Of a stretch of 64,000 nt of DNA, positions 23,332 to 35,505 are shown in pieces; the stretch's first letter is position 1; every line of letters starts with the position of its first letter. Source of the stretch: Cryptomeria japonica. Lineage: Eukaryota > Streptophyta > Pinopsida > Cupressales > Cupressaceae. The stretch covers positions 186,836,669-186,900,668 of the forward strand of contig NC_081413.1 in the NCBI RefSeq assembly GCF_030272615.1, given 5' to 3'. The position numbers and the translations under genes were made by a program. Below the pieces are notes generated by a model. That model made no database searches. It had not been told where the DNA came from and saw nothing but the letters and a program-made list of their open reading frames with translations.

Positions 23332-23411
23332 GGGGGAGAGAGTCAGAGGAGGAGAGGAGGGTGAAGCCAAGGGGGGAGAGAGTCAGAGGAGGAGAGGAGG
23401 GTGAAGCCAAG
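23332..23411. repeat. 40-bp tandem duplication in the PMD acidic tail
   Basis: A G/A-rich 40-bp unit is present twice in tandem, nearly identical, just after the PMD domain. Forty is not a multiple of three, so the duplication shifts the frame that encodes the acidic tail. Confidence 0.9.
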
Positions 23412-23985
23412 GGAGGAGCTGAGGGAGATGGAGGAGTGGAGGGAGAGGATGAGGGAGGAGATGAGGGAGGTGGAGACGAGGATGTAGACATTGGTGGAGA
23501 CACCGAGTCTATCAGCAGTGGGGATAGCGATGATTCTTTAGAGTCATCGAGCAACGAGGATGGAGATGATGATGATGATGATGATATGTCAGAGCTGGAG
23601 GACATGCCTTCTGCAGAGGGTTGGAGAGGATAGGTGGGCAATGAGGATGATCCACATATTCTTAGAGCACGGATTCAGAGTTTGAAGGAGGAGGTCGCTA
23701 GATGAGATGTCAAGCGAGAGGTCTACCGTGCAGATTACAGTGCTTTAGACGCTGAGAGGGATCATCTCCAAAGGGAGAGAGATGATGCAATTAGATGGTC
23801 GTATATGATTTAGGCTGCATATGACTAGCACTTTGCTCTAGGTACCGATGCATGGAGTCAGTCTGACATAATTTACTACGCTGCACATGAGGCTTTTTAC
23901 TACCGACAACTTTATCATAACACTGTTCCTAAGGGACAAAGAGCTCCTAGTTTTAGTGTTGTATATCTATTTGATTCTATATGAT

Positions 23986-26650
23986 CCATGAATGCAATGG
24001 TTACTACATGTATGTATAAATGATGCTGATGAATGCATTGGTATCTTATAATGAATGCATATTAAACTTGATGTATATGAATGCAATGGTATCTATATGA
24101 ATGCATATATATTTTTTTGTATGATAATGCCAGAACAAATTTTTAACTTAGATGCACATTGAAGAAATCTTAGTAAGATGATAGAGAGAAGAGATTGATG
24201 AAAGAATTAATGTTAGAAAGAATGTGATTTAGAGAGAAGATGGGAAATCAACAAATTATCAAGAAACACATGAGATGAGAATGAAATTGAAAGAATCACG
24301 AACCTGTGTCACATATTTTATTGTGCAACATATATTCATCACCGAGCCTTATTATTGAACAACGAAGCTTAGCACATCAAGGTATAAGGAACCAAGATGT
24401 AAGATATCTCGTTGTAGAAACAAACACGTAGCAGACAAGGAGTGAACCCTCCATTGTGGGAAATACACTAGGGATCGAGGTATGTGTGGCATTCAATAGC
24501 TGAATGCTCCTATCACAGACACCCCTTAGAGGAATTTCTCTAGAACTTCATCAGTTCACACCACAAACAACAAACAAAGAAAAAGATAATGCCCATCATG
24601 GCTCCTCTAGTCACTTGCGGACATCCTTGAGTAGCATAGGAACATAATCTGTCACCAAATGATAAAAGCTAAAGACTGACCCGGACAAAATTCAACAACT
24701 ATACTGAACTTGTGCCTTCGTTCTCAGTTGATTGATGTGATGGTTGATAATGTTTGATCTTAGAAAGTTGCAGATCCTGTTTAAGACTGACTTGTCTGAT
24801 TTAGAGTGTATCCTCTTCTGTTTAAGACAAGATAATGATCACTTTGATATGGATATGATACGATTGATAAGATCGTTTGATCAGTTGATTGCAGATGTTT
24901 GACTGGATAGTCGTATCCTTTGTTAGCTTCGTGCGAAGTGTTTGTTGGATATCTGCTAGGGTATTTGTTTCTCACAAGACATTTTATTGCAAGTTTTTTG
25001 ATTGATTTTCGATTTTTAGTTCTTTTCCAAGAGCTTTTTCGATGTTTTTTAAATTATGTGGATAGATATTTGATTGTTTTTGATTGATTTTTTCAAGACA
25101 TTATATGGATGTTTTTGGTATTTTTTTAGGATCGTATTTGAATGTTTTTGGTATTTTTTCAAGATCGTATTTGATTTTTAGGATTTTTCAGTTTTTCACT
25201 ATTTTTGATATTTTGAGATTCTCAATGTTTTTGGATTTTGATTTTTTTAGTGTTTCTGGATTTTGAGTTTTTCAGTATTTTTGGATTTTTTCAGGATTGT
25301 TTTTTATTTTTTAGGATTTTTTCAGGATCGTATTTGATTTTTAGGTTTTTTTTTTCAGTTATGCCCCCAGTGTGCAGACCTATATGACATGATGATCTGC
25401 AAAATGCATGTGGAGACAATGAATTTTCAACATGACCCATGCTAATGCAATATGCATGATGAAGATGCATTTCCTATTCAAACAAGGTTGATTGTGTTTG
25501 TTTAGCCTTTTGTAATACACCAATTGAAATGGAGGTGCAAAACATTTCATAGATAAGCAGTCAATCGATCCCTAAGGTCCTTTGGAACATCCAACTCAAC
25601 ACACTTAGTGACTAGGATTTACAAATGGAGATGCAGAAAACTTTTCCATTGGTTCTTGAAACTTTGATCTTCTTTTGCCCAAGCATGTGCAGAAGAGTTA
25701 ATTCCCGCTCTTATGTTCACTAAAGATCCTTAGCATCCTATGTGACTAGCTACATGGATTATCCTAACTTCAAAAGCATCCTGAATAGAGCCTTGCTACC
25801 AGCAAGCCTTTAGAGCTCCGATGAGGTTATAGATTGTAATTTCTCAAATATTGCTCCATTGCCAGTAGGCATTCATATCCCTGACGGAGTTACTTGCATG
25901 TTCCCATAGTCAAGATTTTTTGTCGCACTTGCATGCATGATATTTCAGTTATATATCATTGCTCTTTTGCCTTGAGATGAATTTGGCCTAACTCTTTTTC
26001 TTTTATTTTCTTGCCTTGACTTGTAAGTAATGAAACCTACTTGGGTGTGACAATTCCAATGACACTGAAGTAGAAATTTAGATTTTTCACTAGTCATATG
26101 ATCAACTAGGTGTCTAGAATGAATTAGAGATTTTGTTAATGTGTTTGAGATATAGCAATTGAGAGATTTTGGGTTAACAAGTCTCAAATAGTGAAATCAC
26201 TACCCAACCATAAGTAAAGCATCATCACGGGGTAATGTTGAAAGTGAATGACCTTAGAACCTCAAGGAATTCATGTTCGAATATCTTAGAAAGGAGATGA
26301 CCCTTGTTTCTCTTGAATGCAAATGAACGATAAACTTGAATAGTTGCCTTGTTTTATTGATTCTACTATATGAAAATGAAAAAACTTTGAGAATGTGATG
26401 CATTTAAAAAAAGAAACTATATGTAATGCAATGCTTTGAATAATATGATATGCAATGCGGAAAGTAAAACCTAAACTACCTAGCCCTTAGGTATAATATT
26501 GTTTAAGGCACATGATGTTCATAGGGTTAGAGAGTGGATCTCCCTCCATGGTAGCCAAATTATATGCTCCATTGCCTATAACCCTTGTTATGATGAAAGG
26601 ACCTAGTTAGTTAGGTTCAAATTTCCCTGGCTTTTCTCGTTCTGCTAGGT
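23986..26650 (-). other. 3' noncoding region of the minus Tat element
   Basis: This 2.7-kb stretch lies between the PMD gene and integrase. No protein is recognised. It contains a T-rich repetitive block (24990-25345, the mirror of the A-rich repeat at 37205-37395 in the plus Tat-like element). A paired 'TTGCTACCAG / CATTGCCAGTAGGCATTCATA' block at 25785-25895 resembles one at 18560-18690. Homology of the flanking noncoding parts to the other Tat copies supports the assignment. Confidence 0.6.
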
Positions 26651-27710
26651 TCCTTTGGTTCTCCTTAAGAACTAGATCTCCCACTTCAAAATTTCGTGGG
26701 TGGACTCATTTATTATAACTCCATCTTAGTCTATTTTGATAACCTTGTAGATGATTGAGCATTGTTTGTCTCTTTTCATCAAGCGTTTCTAGCTCTTGTA
26801 ATCTTGCTACCAAGTAGTCTTCCTCTGATATGATGTTCTGTAAGGAGACTCTTAGAGACGGTATTTCTATTTCAATGGGGAGTATTGCTTCTATACCATA
26901 GACAAAGGAATATGGTGTTGCTCCTGTAGCGGTGCGTACTCTTGTTCTGTAAGCCCAAAGAGTGGATTTAATTGAAGATGCCAATCCTGTCCTGTGTCAG
27001 TGACAACTTTCTTAAGGATTTTCAATATTGTTTTATTTTTTACCTTTGCTTGTCCATTGCTTTTCGGATAATATGGTGTGGCGAATCTCTATTGTATTTG
27101 AAATTTATCACACAATTCTTTCACTTCTTGATTTTTAAATGGACGTCCATTATTTGTTACGAAGCACATTGGAATCCCGTATCTACAGATAATGTAATTG
27201 AGCATGAACTTTGCTATTTTCTTTCCAGTGGTGTATGTACGAGGATTGCCTCAACCCATTTGGTAAAGTACTCAGTGGCTGTTAAGATGAACTTGTGCCC
27301 ATTGGATGAAGTAGGATTGATTTTACCCACTAGATCTAATCCCAATTGTGAAAATGGCCATGGTGATGTAATGGGTTGAAGATCTTGTGCTGGTGCATGA
27401 ATGGGATCTCCATGCATTTGGCATTGCTTACATTTTTGCACATATTTATAAGCGTCCTTTTCCATAGTTGGCCAGTAATAACCTATTCTCAATAATTTCT
27501 TTGACAATGGTGGACCACTTTGGTGCACCCTACAAATTCCATCATGGACTTCCTTTAGAGCAAGTTGCGCTTCATTTTTATCAAGACATCGGAGAAGAGT
27601 TCCATCAAAGCCCTTTCTATACAATGTATTAGCTATAATAGTGTATCTAGATGCCTGACAAATAAGAGTCTTCTTTTGATTTCTGGATAGATTTGGTGAC
27701 ATGTACTGAG
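26651..27710 (-). pseudogene. Tat integrase
   Basis: The zinc-binding HHCC module is complete: HDGICRVH followed by CKQCQ (about 27500-27420). The core starts with LGLDLVGKINPTSSNGHKFI (first Asp present). After a TAG at about 27214 the frame shifts several times; the second-Asp region has decayed and is not readable. The C-terminal part resumes at 26984 with LWAYRTRVRTATGATPYSFV and YGIEAILPIEIEIPSLRVSL. The frame overlaps nothing else. Integrase would insert the element cDNA, but this copy is dead. Confidence 0.9.
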
Positions 27711-27747
27711 TATATAAATATGTATATATTTCATTGTACCATGGGGA

Positions 27748-28290
27748 TTATGGATCCACAATTGCACATACATATTTTGTTGAGGGAGTCTCATATGCCG
27801 ATGTCATCAACTGTTCTATAATAAACTCAAACTGAGTTTCGTTAGTAGGCATATTCAGAAGAGATCCTATGGTATCCATGGCATCTGTTGCCTTGTTTTG
27901 TATCCTTGGAATCTGTTTGAAAGTAATTTTGCTGAAGTGTTCCTTGTAATCTTCTACCATTTTCTTATAAGGCACGAGTTTGTCATCTTTCATGTTGTAG
28001 TCATCATTGACCTGGTTTACAATCAATTGCAAATCACCATAGACCTGTAATTCTTTTATTCTCCACTGTACAACTGTATGAAGCCCTATGATGAGAGTTG
28101 CATATTCAACAATATTGTTTGTGCATGGGAAATTGATCCTAAATGACTTAGGTATAGAATCCCCTTGAGGGGTAACGAAAAGAATCCCTGTTCTAGATCC
28201 ATGACTTGCACATGACCCATCAAAATATAATTTCCATATTATAGATGCAATCAATGTAAACACTGATTCGTCTAGAAAGTCTATCAGCAA
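27748..28290 (-). pseudogene. Second (archaeal-type) RNase H of the Tat element
   Basis: The domain reads LYFDGSCASHGSRTGILF, NNIVEYATLIIGL and LQVYGDLQLIVNQVNDD, with the Asp, Glu and Asp of the RNase H active site all visible. It follows a complete RT-RNase H unit in the same frame and precedes integrase, the arrangement known as dual RNase H in Tat elements. A TAA at the end (about 27748) separates it from the integrase frame, which continues in the same phase. Confidence 0.9.
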
Positions 28291-28365
28291 CGAGTGACTG
28301 TCTTGTAAAGGAGCCTCTGCTAATTGATCTGCTATAATTTGTCATTTGATGGCCTTTCTGTCTAT

Positions 28366-29475
28366 TTATTCTATATCAAGCTTGCTCAAGATCATGACCC
28401 ACTTATCCAATCGCCCGGTCAATGTTGCTCTACTCAATAGGTATTTGAGTGGATCAAAGTGTGCAATGAGTTGTACTTTATGACTCAACATGTAATGTCT
28501 GAGCTTTTGAGATGCGAAGATTACTGCTAAGCATGCTCGCTCTATAGGAGTATAATTAAGCTCGTATCCAATCAGAGTTCTACTTATATAATAAATGGCT
28601 CTTTCTTTTCCTTGTTCATCATGTTGTGCCAATAGAGCTCCTAGAGCCGAGTTTTTTGCTGATATGTATAGCAACAGAGGTTTTCTTGGAGTAGGTGATA
28701 CTAACACTGGCGTGTTTAGAAGATAATCTTTTAGAGCTTGGAAAGCTTCTTGGCATTGTTCTGTCCATTTAAAAGTAACTCCTTTCCCGAGTAAATGCTG
28801 GAAGGGGTGACACTTATCTGCTAACTGTGCTATGAATCTCCTTATGGATTGCAGTCTTCCTTGTAACCCTCTTAGTTGTTTAAGTGTTGATGGAGGTTGC
28901 ATATGTATGATTTCCTTGACCTTGGCAAGGTCTACTTCAATTCCTCTATTGGACACAATAAACCCTAACAGTTTACCTGTTGTTACGCCGAACACACACT
29001 TCTTTAGGTTTAGTTTGACATTATACTGCTCCAACCAATAAAATTTTTGTGCAAGGACCGTAAGGCGACCTTCTCTTGTCTGTGATTTAGCCAATAAGTC
29101 ATCCACATAATCTTCCATTATGTTATGGATCATGTCATGAAATAGTGTTGTCATGGCTCTTTGGTATGTTGCTCTGATGTTTTTGAGACCAAATGGCATC
29201 ACATTCTAGCAGTAGGTTCCCCATGGGTAGGTAAAGGCCATTTTATGTTGATCTTCTGGTGCAATTTTAATCTGGTTGTATCCTGAAAAATCATCCATTA
29301 ATGATAGCATTTCATTCCCAGCTATTAGATCAACTATCATATCGATATTGGGTAGTGGGAAGTCATCCTTAGGACAAGCTTTATTTAGATCCCAAAAATC
29401 AGTACAGATTCTTATGCCTCCTGTGGGCTTAGTCACAAGTACCAGGTTGGATATCCATTCCGCATAGTCAATAGG
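28366..29475 (-). pseudogene. Tat reverse transcriptase and first RNase H
   Basis: Upstream RT blocks TGGIRICTDFWDLNKACPKD, LPNIDMIVDL and DDFSGYNQIKIAPEDQHK lead to MPFGLKN and the active site YVDDLLAKS (about 29100). Then come FRRFIAQLA-like and LTFKWTEQCQEAF-like connection blocks and the RNase H segment LLLYISAKNSALGALLAQ. All lie in one frame from 29817 to 27214, with TGA at 29476, TAG at 29203 and TAA at about 28366. Reverse transcriptase copies element RNA to DNA. Conserved residues of the active site are present, but the stops make it nonfunctional. Confidence 0.93.
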
Positions 29476-29478
29476 TCA

Positions 29479-30318
29479 AATGAAACCTACGCCCAACAAC
29501 TTTTGTAGTTCTATTTTAACTAGTAATGCAATACTTGGATGCATTTTTCTCAAATTTTGCTTGTAAGGTTTAACTCCTGGTATCAAAGGTAAATGATGCA
29601 ACACTAGTTCAGGGTCTAAGCCTAGAATATCTGTGTAGGACCAAGCAAAATTGATAGGTTGTTTCTTGAAAAAATGAATGAATCTGTCTTTTTCTTCTTT
29701 GCTTAGTGATTTTGCCAGGTGGATGTTATGTACAACCTCTCCTTCTGCTATGTTTACTTCTTCAGTTTCTTCTATAAGGAATGCTAAACTTTCTCTTTCG
29801 ATAGGAAGGTTACCCAACTTGCTCTTGCCATTATGGGTGGCTTGATCTGTATCTTCTATTGTAGAGGTACTTCTCCAAAGTATGTTGTTCTATCCAGGTC
29901 CACAACAAACGCTACTTTGTGGTCACCTTGTGGAAATCCCTCTCTCACTTCGAGAAATTCTGCAATTGCTTCATCGTTTTCAAACCAATCCAGCGTTGGT
30001 TTTCCTTCTTGCCCCCAATCAATCAAGTGTGAATGTACACAAGGTAAGTCATTACTCCCTTCTATAGTAGATTCTGATAACATGAAGACTTGATTGTTTG
30101 AATGACTTGATGTATTTTCTTTTTGTGTAGGCTTTATTTGATACCTTAGTATGACACTTGTTCATGGGATAGAATCATGGAGTGATAAGAACTCATAGTC
30201 GTGAGAGTGTCTCACTTTCAATGTATGTTTCATCATCTGAGCTATCATCACTTATCTCTTCTTGTTCCTATTGTTGATTCTGTTGTAGATTGACTGGTCT
30301 TCTTTGGATAGTAGTTAC
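29479..30318 (-). pseudogene. Tat pol, region upstream of RT
   Basis: The frame from 29817 reads SLSKEEKDRFIHFFKKQP, NFAWSYTDILGLDPELVLHH and the KPYKQNLRKMHPSIAL block that directly precedes RT in Tat polyproteins. Upstream, 30083-29856 carries a shorter acidic frame. At 30240-30318 the codons continue into the fragment at 39977-40030 if the intervening element is removed, which supports the nested-insertion reading. Protease and gag are not present. Confidence 0.8.
30314..30318. other. Target-site duplication, left copy
   Basis: GTTAC directly precedes the 5' LTR of the plus Tat-like element. The same five bases follow its 3' LTR at 39972-39976. Five-base duplications are usual for gypsy integrases. 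Confidence 0.9.
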
Positions 30319-31276
30319 TGTATACACCTAAAAATGGTCTGAAGATAATTAATTAAATAAGCAATTATTTAATTAATCCCTCCTCCCCAATTTAATTGAA
30401 TTCACTAAGCAATTTGATGAAATCTATCATTCATCTACTTATTAATAAATCTAAGGATTTATTTAATAGGTTCATTTCACTCCTTTAATTAATTAATTCC
30501 CCCCATCAAAATCATTTCTTCTAAATCCCCTAATTAATTAAAACAAAGCAAATCATGAGTTGTTGAGATTAATTAGCCATTTCCCTATTATTTGAATTTC
30601 TAAATTCAAATTCTTCTAACTTCTACCACTCCTAAACCTAAGCACTCTTAAACCTAACCCATTCTACCTACCACCTTGTCCCCTTTCATCCAACATCTTC
30701 TAGAACCTTTGTGACACTTGTCACTAAATTTTCCCTTTAATCCAACTCCCTTTGCCAACCTCCTCCAATTTAACCATTGATATCTTCAGATCAATCTCAA
30801 CCATTGATTCATGCCAACTCACCCCTAGCCTTGGAAAATCCTATAAATAGACCTCATTTTGGAGCTCAAAGGGTCCCAAATTCATATCATTTTGATGGCC
30901 CCAATTTGATTTCATCATTTGCATTGTTATTATAGGAATCTAGCTTATAGTTTATCATTCTTAGCAATGTTATCATGCTCATTTTAGCTTAAATCTTAGC
31001 TTAATCATGCTAGATCAATCATTCATATAGCTTAATCATGCCATTCTTGCTAGATCATGCCTTTTCAGCATTCAAATCCTCCATCTAAGTGTAGTCAAGT
31101 CACTGAATTTGCATACTAAGATCTGAGAGCATTTTTCATACTCGCATTTACTAGGAGGCAATAAGTCGATTAGCTATGGTTTTTTATTTCATTGATTTAA
31201 TCTACTAACCATGCTTGTAATGTTTTATTGAGTGCATTGTGTTTGCAGGTACAGGTACAATTCATAGAGCACGACA
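30319..31276 (+). repeat. 5' LTR of the plus Tat-like element
   Basis: Starts TGTATACACCTAAAAATGG and ends GAGCACGACA. It is nearly identical to the LTR at 39028-39971 except for scattered substitutions and a few small indels (for example near 30500 and 30640). A TATA-like CCTATAAATAGACC at about 30839 is a plausible U3 promoter. Confidence 0.95.
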
Positions 31277-31297
31277 TTTTGGCGCCCACCGTGGGGC
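31277..31297 (+). other. Primer-binding site
   Basis: TTTTGGCGCCCACCGTGGGG follows the LTR directly. The TGGCGCC core is the form found in Tat and Athila elements, where a tRNA 3' end primes minus-strand synthesis. I do not assign the tRNA. Confidence 0.8.
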
Positions 31298-33609
31298 CCA
31301 AATCATCATTTTCGACCTCTTAATCTTCAGCAAACTTTATCTCTGCCAGATCAGAATTAGAATGTCGTATGAGTTGCCTTTCTAGCTCAGACAAACTTTC
31401 TTTTAGTCTCGTACAATACCTCATCCTGACTCGTATGAGGTTTTATATTGCAAATTCTTTACTTGTACTAGCTATAAATCTGTGTCGTACGAGGTTTTGT
31501 ATTGAAAATTCTTTACTCATACTAACTTCATCCTGACTCGTATGAGCTTAATTTCATTGTTGTACGAAAGATAAATCTATTTTGTATGAATTTCTAGTTG
31601 TTAAATCTTATGTCGTATGAGTCAATTTTGGTCCTTGTGCAAGATCTAATCATTTCGTACGAGTTTCTGCAGCTGTGATTTTTTGAAAAAACTGCAAATT
31701 AAAAATTTCAAATTTGTCTATACATCGGTAATTTGCATTTTTGAAAATTGCATCTAGAACTCTTGGAGACCTTTCCAACGAGGTAAACGACTTGTAATTT
31801 CGAGTCCCGAGCAAAAAGTTATGCCTATTTGAAGTTAGGATAAAATTTCATATAGTTTTTTTTGAAAATTTCATAGTTTGGATCACTAATGCTAATCTTG
31901 TTATGTCTACGAAATGTTTGTAACCTAACTCTTTTCTTGCTGATACGCTTGTCAAAGATACACTTGTCAAAGACAAATTCAAAACACAATCATGACTACT
32001 AATGGATCTATTTTGCAGGTTGCCTAATGATTCAACAAAAACTTTGTGTATTCTATAATATTTTTAGGCACACTTCAATTTGGGCTTAAAGAAATGAACT
32101 ATCATGTCTTATGTTCTTGTGATGATAGGCGAGTATGCTCTCACCTTCCTTAGGTGATCAGAAAGCTAGACTCATCTTTTTGTTTTCAATAGTGCATATC
32201 TTTAGCGGGCCTGTCACAGTGGGAAAAAGTAATCACCCTGTGAGAACGACCCAAGTGAGTATAGCTGGACCTGAGCATTCCAACTCACTATAATAAATAG
32301 GTCTTTGATGATTAAAGTCTCAGAGGATGGGATTATTTGAGTCTTCTCTTTGAGATCTCTCATATCAGGCATTTTGTAGGGCTTCGCGGTCTCAATCACG
32401 TTTACATGACTACAACTTGTTTCGGTACCTTGTTGGGCTATAGGCCTCAATCATGCTTGCATGACTTCAAGGGGTAATTTCAAACATAATTCCTGACTAA
32501 GAACTATAAAAATAGAAGCTACCCGATTCACCTCCGAAAGGGTGATTATCTTTGTGCAAGAGAGATAGTAACTCTCCCAAGATACTTGCCATATTGTGCT
32601 CCCATTAGCATTTGGAGTCAGATAATACGGCGTTGAGAATCCATTGCATGAGACTCAATGGTCGTATTCTGATTAGCTATTGGGTGTGTACCTAAGTCAG
32701 CAAGCAAAGGTTTTCATTCTCAGCCAACTTCCTTAGGGTTTAGCTTGATTGAGAGTCATGTATCACATCGTGTGTTTGCTGTGTATTCATCCCAAAATTG
32801 AAAAATCAGACACTTAAAACTAGAAAACCAAAGTAAAACATCAAAATCCAGTGATCAAAACTCAAACAAACAAACACTTTTTATAACTGCTCAAATACCT
32901 GTCGTACAAGTCAGGAGTCTCTGTCATATTGCTTGATCTTTTGTCGTACGAGTCAAGGTTCTATGTTGTACGAAAAACTGCTTTTCACATGAAGTCACTA
33001 GTTTGTCATGTTGTCTTGCATCTCTTGTCATCCTATGCTGCATAATCTGTCATACGAAACTCTGCATTTGTTACTCCAGAACTGTGTCTTACATGCCTGT
33101 TTCAGATTTATCATTTCTGCCTGATCAATTTGCAGTAAGCATAAACACCTGTTATCTATCAATCCGTGCTTAGATTGTCTGCTTGATTTTCTTGGTCAAG
33201 TTATAACCGTCAAAATCAGACCTTAGAACATATACACCTCAATATTTTCAAAGTGTTCACCCTTAACAAGTTCAAGATCTAAACATCTCAAAGTGCACTA
33301 TCACCCTCTTTGATAAACTAATCACTCAAACATAGTTTCTCATCAGGATCAATCATCCTTTATCACGAAACTGAAACATTTGGTCACGATAATCTCATCC
33401 CACATCATAGGATATATCTTTCCTACTGGACTTGGTTCTTATCAAATCATCACCATTGCACTCCCAAACCGAAGATTGAAAAACTTGCAAACCTTTAAAC
33501 ACTTGAATCCTCTTTTTGTGTCATATCACTCTATGAACTTGAAATTGACTATTGATCACTTACCAAAACAACCTTTAAACAATCAAATCTTAGCACAATA
33601 TCAAACACA
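31298..33609 (+). other. Long untranslated leader with TCGTACGA motifs
   Basis: No coding similarity is visible for 2.3 kb. The motif TCGTAYGA, often as CTCGTATGAGG or GTCGTACGAG, recurs about a dozen times counting one-mismatch forms. One cluster is at 31364-31663 and a second at 32900-33060. A gag gene would be expected in this interval and is not recognised, so it is either lost or too diverged. Confidence 0.65.
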
Positions 33610-34500
33610 ATGCCCATTTTAATAAGAGCGCAGAGACATAAGATCATAGAAAAATTTGCAATAGCTGAAAATCATATCAACATGACATACCAAAGCAAAA
33701 CACAAGAAGAAAACAAAACAAACCAACATATTAGAGCAATCAAACAAGTTCAAAATCAAAATCCAACTATGTTAAAACCTCACAAGGATTCAAATACATC
33801 TCAAAGGAAAGGTGGCTCTTTTATGCACCTCTTAAAGAGATCCCTAAAGGATTTGGCTAAAGAAGATCAAAATCGTACACCTATGTCTAACAATGATCCA
33901 TCCATCCATAAGCAAATTGACTCTCCAAAGGCATCTATTCCTACACCTCCTGAAAGCTTGCAAGAACCTTCCATAGCATCCTTGCCAAATAATGCATCCA
34001 AAGCTGAAGTTTCCCAAGCGATATCCAGAATTGCCATCAAACCTATTTCAGAGGATCCTATTCAAAGCTCATCTCCTTCATATCCAAGCATTAATTCATT
34101 GCAAAATCCCCATAGCGATTCCTTGCAAATTGAAGTCCTCATTCATAGAACGCTTGTTAAACGTGTCCTAATAGATGGGGGAGCTAGCTTGAACATTTGC
34201 TCTATGAATCTTGTCCATGCTCTGGGCTATTCAGAAGATGTAGTGGATCCCCAGAAAAAGATCAAAATCAAAGCACATAATGAAGAAGAACATTCATCTA
34301 AAGGAATGGTGATATTACCCATCACAGTGGGACCCTTGAAAAAACAAACAACATGCCAAGTTTTAGACTTGGACCTACCATACAATATACTCTTGGGGAG
34401 ATCATGGATTTAGGACATACAGGATATTCTATCAATAGATCATCAGTGCTTAAAATTTCCCTACAAGACAAGAAATCACAATATCAGTAGAAACAAATCC
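33610..34500 (+). pseudogene. Gag remnant and retropepsin protease
   Basis: The first 170 codons are low-complexity (Gln/Asn/Ser-rich) and may be the gag C-terminus. The protease follows as VKRVLIDGGASLNICSMNLV with the D-G-G-A variant of the active site, then LPYNILLGRSWI, the end block of Tat proteases. A TAG at 34411 interrupts the frame. The enzyme would process the polyprotein. No zinc knuckle is visible upstream. Confidence 0.8.
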
Positions 34501-34501
34501 A

Positions 34502-35505
34502 TTGCAGTGTTGTAATAATCAGAAATTAGCTCAAGAGGTCATAGTTTCACATGACAGAGAGGAAGCATCTTCAAGCACACAATCCAAAGAACAATCATTT
34601 GAATCAATTCTATCAAACATGGAAGAACAAATGCAACTAAAAGATCAAGGGAACGAAGAATATTTTCTATCATGGAAAAACAAACAAGAGCAACTTCAAA
34701 TTGAGAGGGGTGAAGAAGAAGATATAGTAGTCCATATAGTTCACACGTATGCAGAGCAAATGTTAGGAACTAGCCTACTTGAATCAGAATCACATTCGAT
34801 TGACATGGACTTAACCAAGGATGATCAGGATTTTCTTATACGAGGTCATTCTAATGAGAGTATCATTCTAGACATCGACATACATTCTGAAAGCTCTGAC
34901 ATCTCTATCAAGACCCCTAATATCTTTGAAACTATTCAACCTGAAGATCCTTTATCCTTAAGCTATCCTGAACCTATGGACTGGGAAAATGAAGGACATA
35001 CCGCTATTGATACCTTACCTATTGACCATGCCATATCCTTATATCTTGATGAAATCAAACCCACAACAACTTTCACCAGGGATTCCGCTAACGTATCTTC
35101 AGGTCAAGTGGGTGTTAAATCTCCTAGTCACAAAAATGAAAATCAAGAAAACAATATTAGGTCTAATGCTGAAAACCATTTCTTGGCAACATTAGACCAA
35201 GAAAAAGTAAAAATAAAGGACAAATCTAACGGTGAAAACCTCCTTGAGGCGCCGGAAGATGGGAGATTTGACACCTTACCTATGTACTATCAAGAGAAGT
35301 CATCTATCCTAATAGAACCAATAGAAGCGGTTATCATTGGCACAACTGATCTACATCCAACAATCTATCTATCAAAACCAGAAAGACAAAAATATTTAAA
35401 ATCCTTCAAAAGATGGCAAATCAACTTTACCTGTTCATATACAGACGTTCCAGGGTTCAATCCATATCTTTCAATACATCACCTGAATATCAATCCAGGA
35501 GCAAA
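34502..35505 (+). pseudogene. Acidic linker and region upstream of RT
   Basis: An acidic, Ser-rich linker (about 270 codons) leads to YLSKPERQKYLKSFKRWQIN, FTCSYTDVPGFNP and HHLNINPGA, the block that normally enters reverse transcriptase. The corresponding minus-element sequence is at 29600-29700. Instead of RT, the frame enters a 36-bp tandem repeat. Frame is open apart from a later TGA at 35642. Confidence 0.8.

Larger units (their letters stand above)
21640..23985 (+). pseudogene. Plant mobile domain (PMD/MAIN-like) gene, antisense in the Tat element
   Basis: Exon 1 (21640-21716) is followed by a candidate intron and a second exon carrying the PMD fold. Visible blocks are FHLSTSEASITLEDVWHIL (about 22320), the central WGRVIYDMISHQ and CGVTLLRTWAWEHISISRL (about 22590-22780), and RYLISRTFEMHRIIE. 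PMD occurs in MAIN-type plant proteins linked to silencing and in transposon-carried genes; the biochemical role is not settled. After the domain comes an acidic tail (GDEDVDIGGDTES, then a run of Asp) and a coiled-coil-like end. Several stops and at least one frameshift near 22170 make it a pseudogene. A related copy lies at 62040-63506. Confidence 0.85.
20250..30318 (-). mobile_element. Tat-lineage Ty3/gypsy element with antisense PMD gene (left part)
   Basis: On the minus strand the order is upstream pol, RT, RNase H, a second RNase H, integrase, a long 3' region, an antisense PMD gene, polypurine tract and LTR. A second (archaeal-type) RNase H between RNase H and integrase is diagnostic of the Tat lineage. 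Antisense extra ORFs between pol and the 3' LTR are described for that lineage. The element is interrupted at 30318 by another Tat-like element and continues for about 54 bp at 39977-40030, where it ends. Gag and the 5' LTR are missing. Confidence 0.85.

Noticed and set aside
23324-23641. Minus-strand Ser/Pro-rich frame opposite the PMD acidic tail
   Set aside because: It is the complement of the Glu/Asp/Gly-rich coding tail of the PMD gene and has no independent support.
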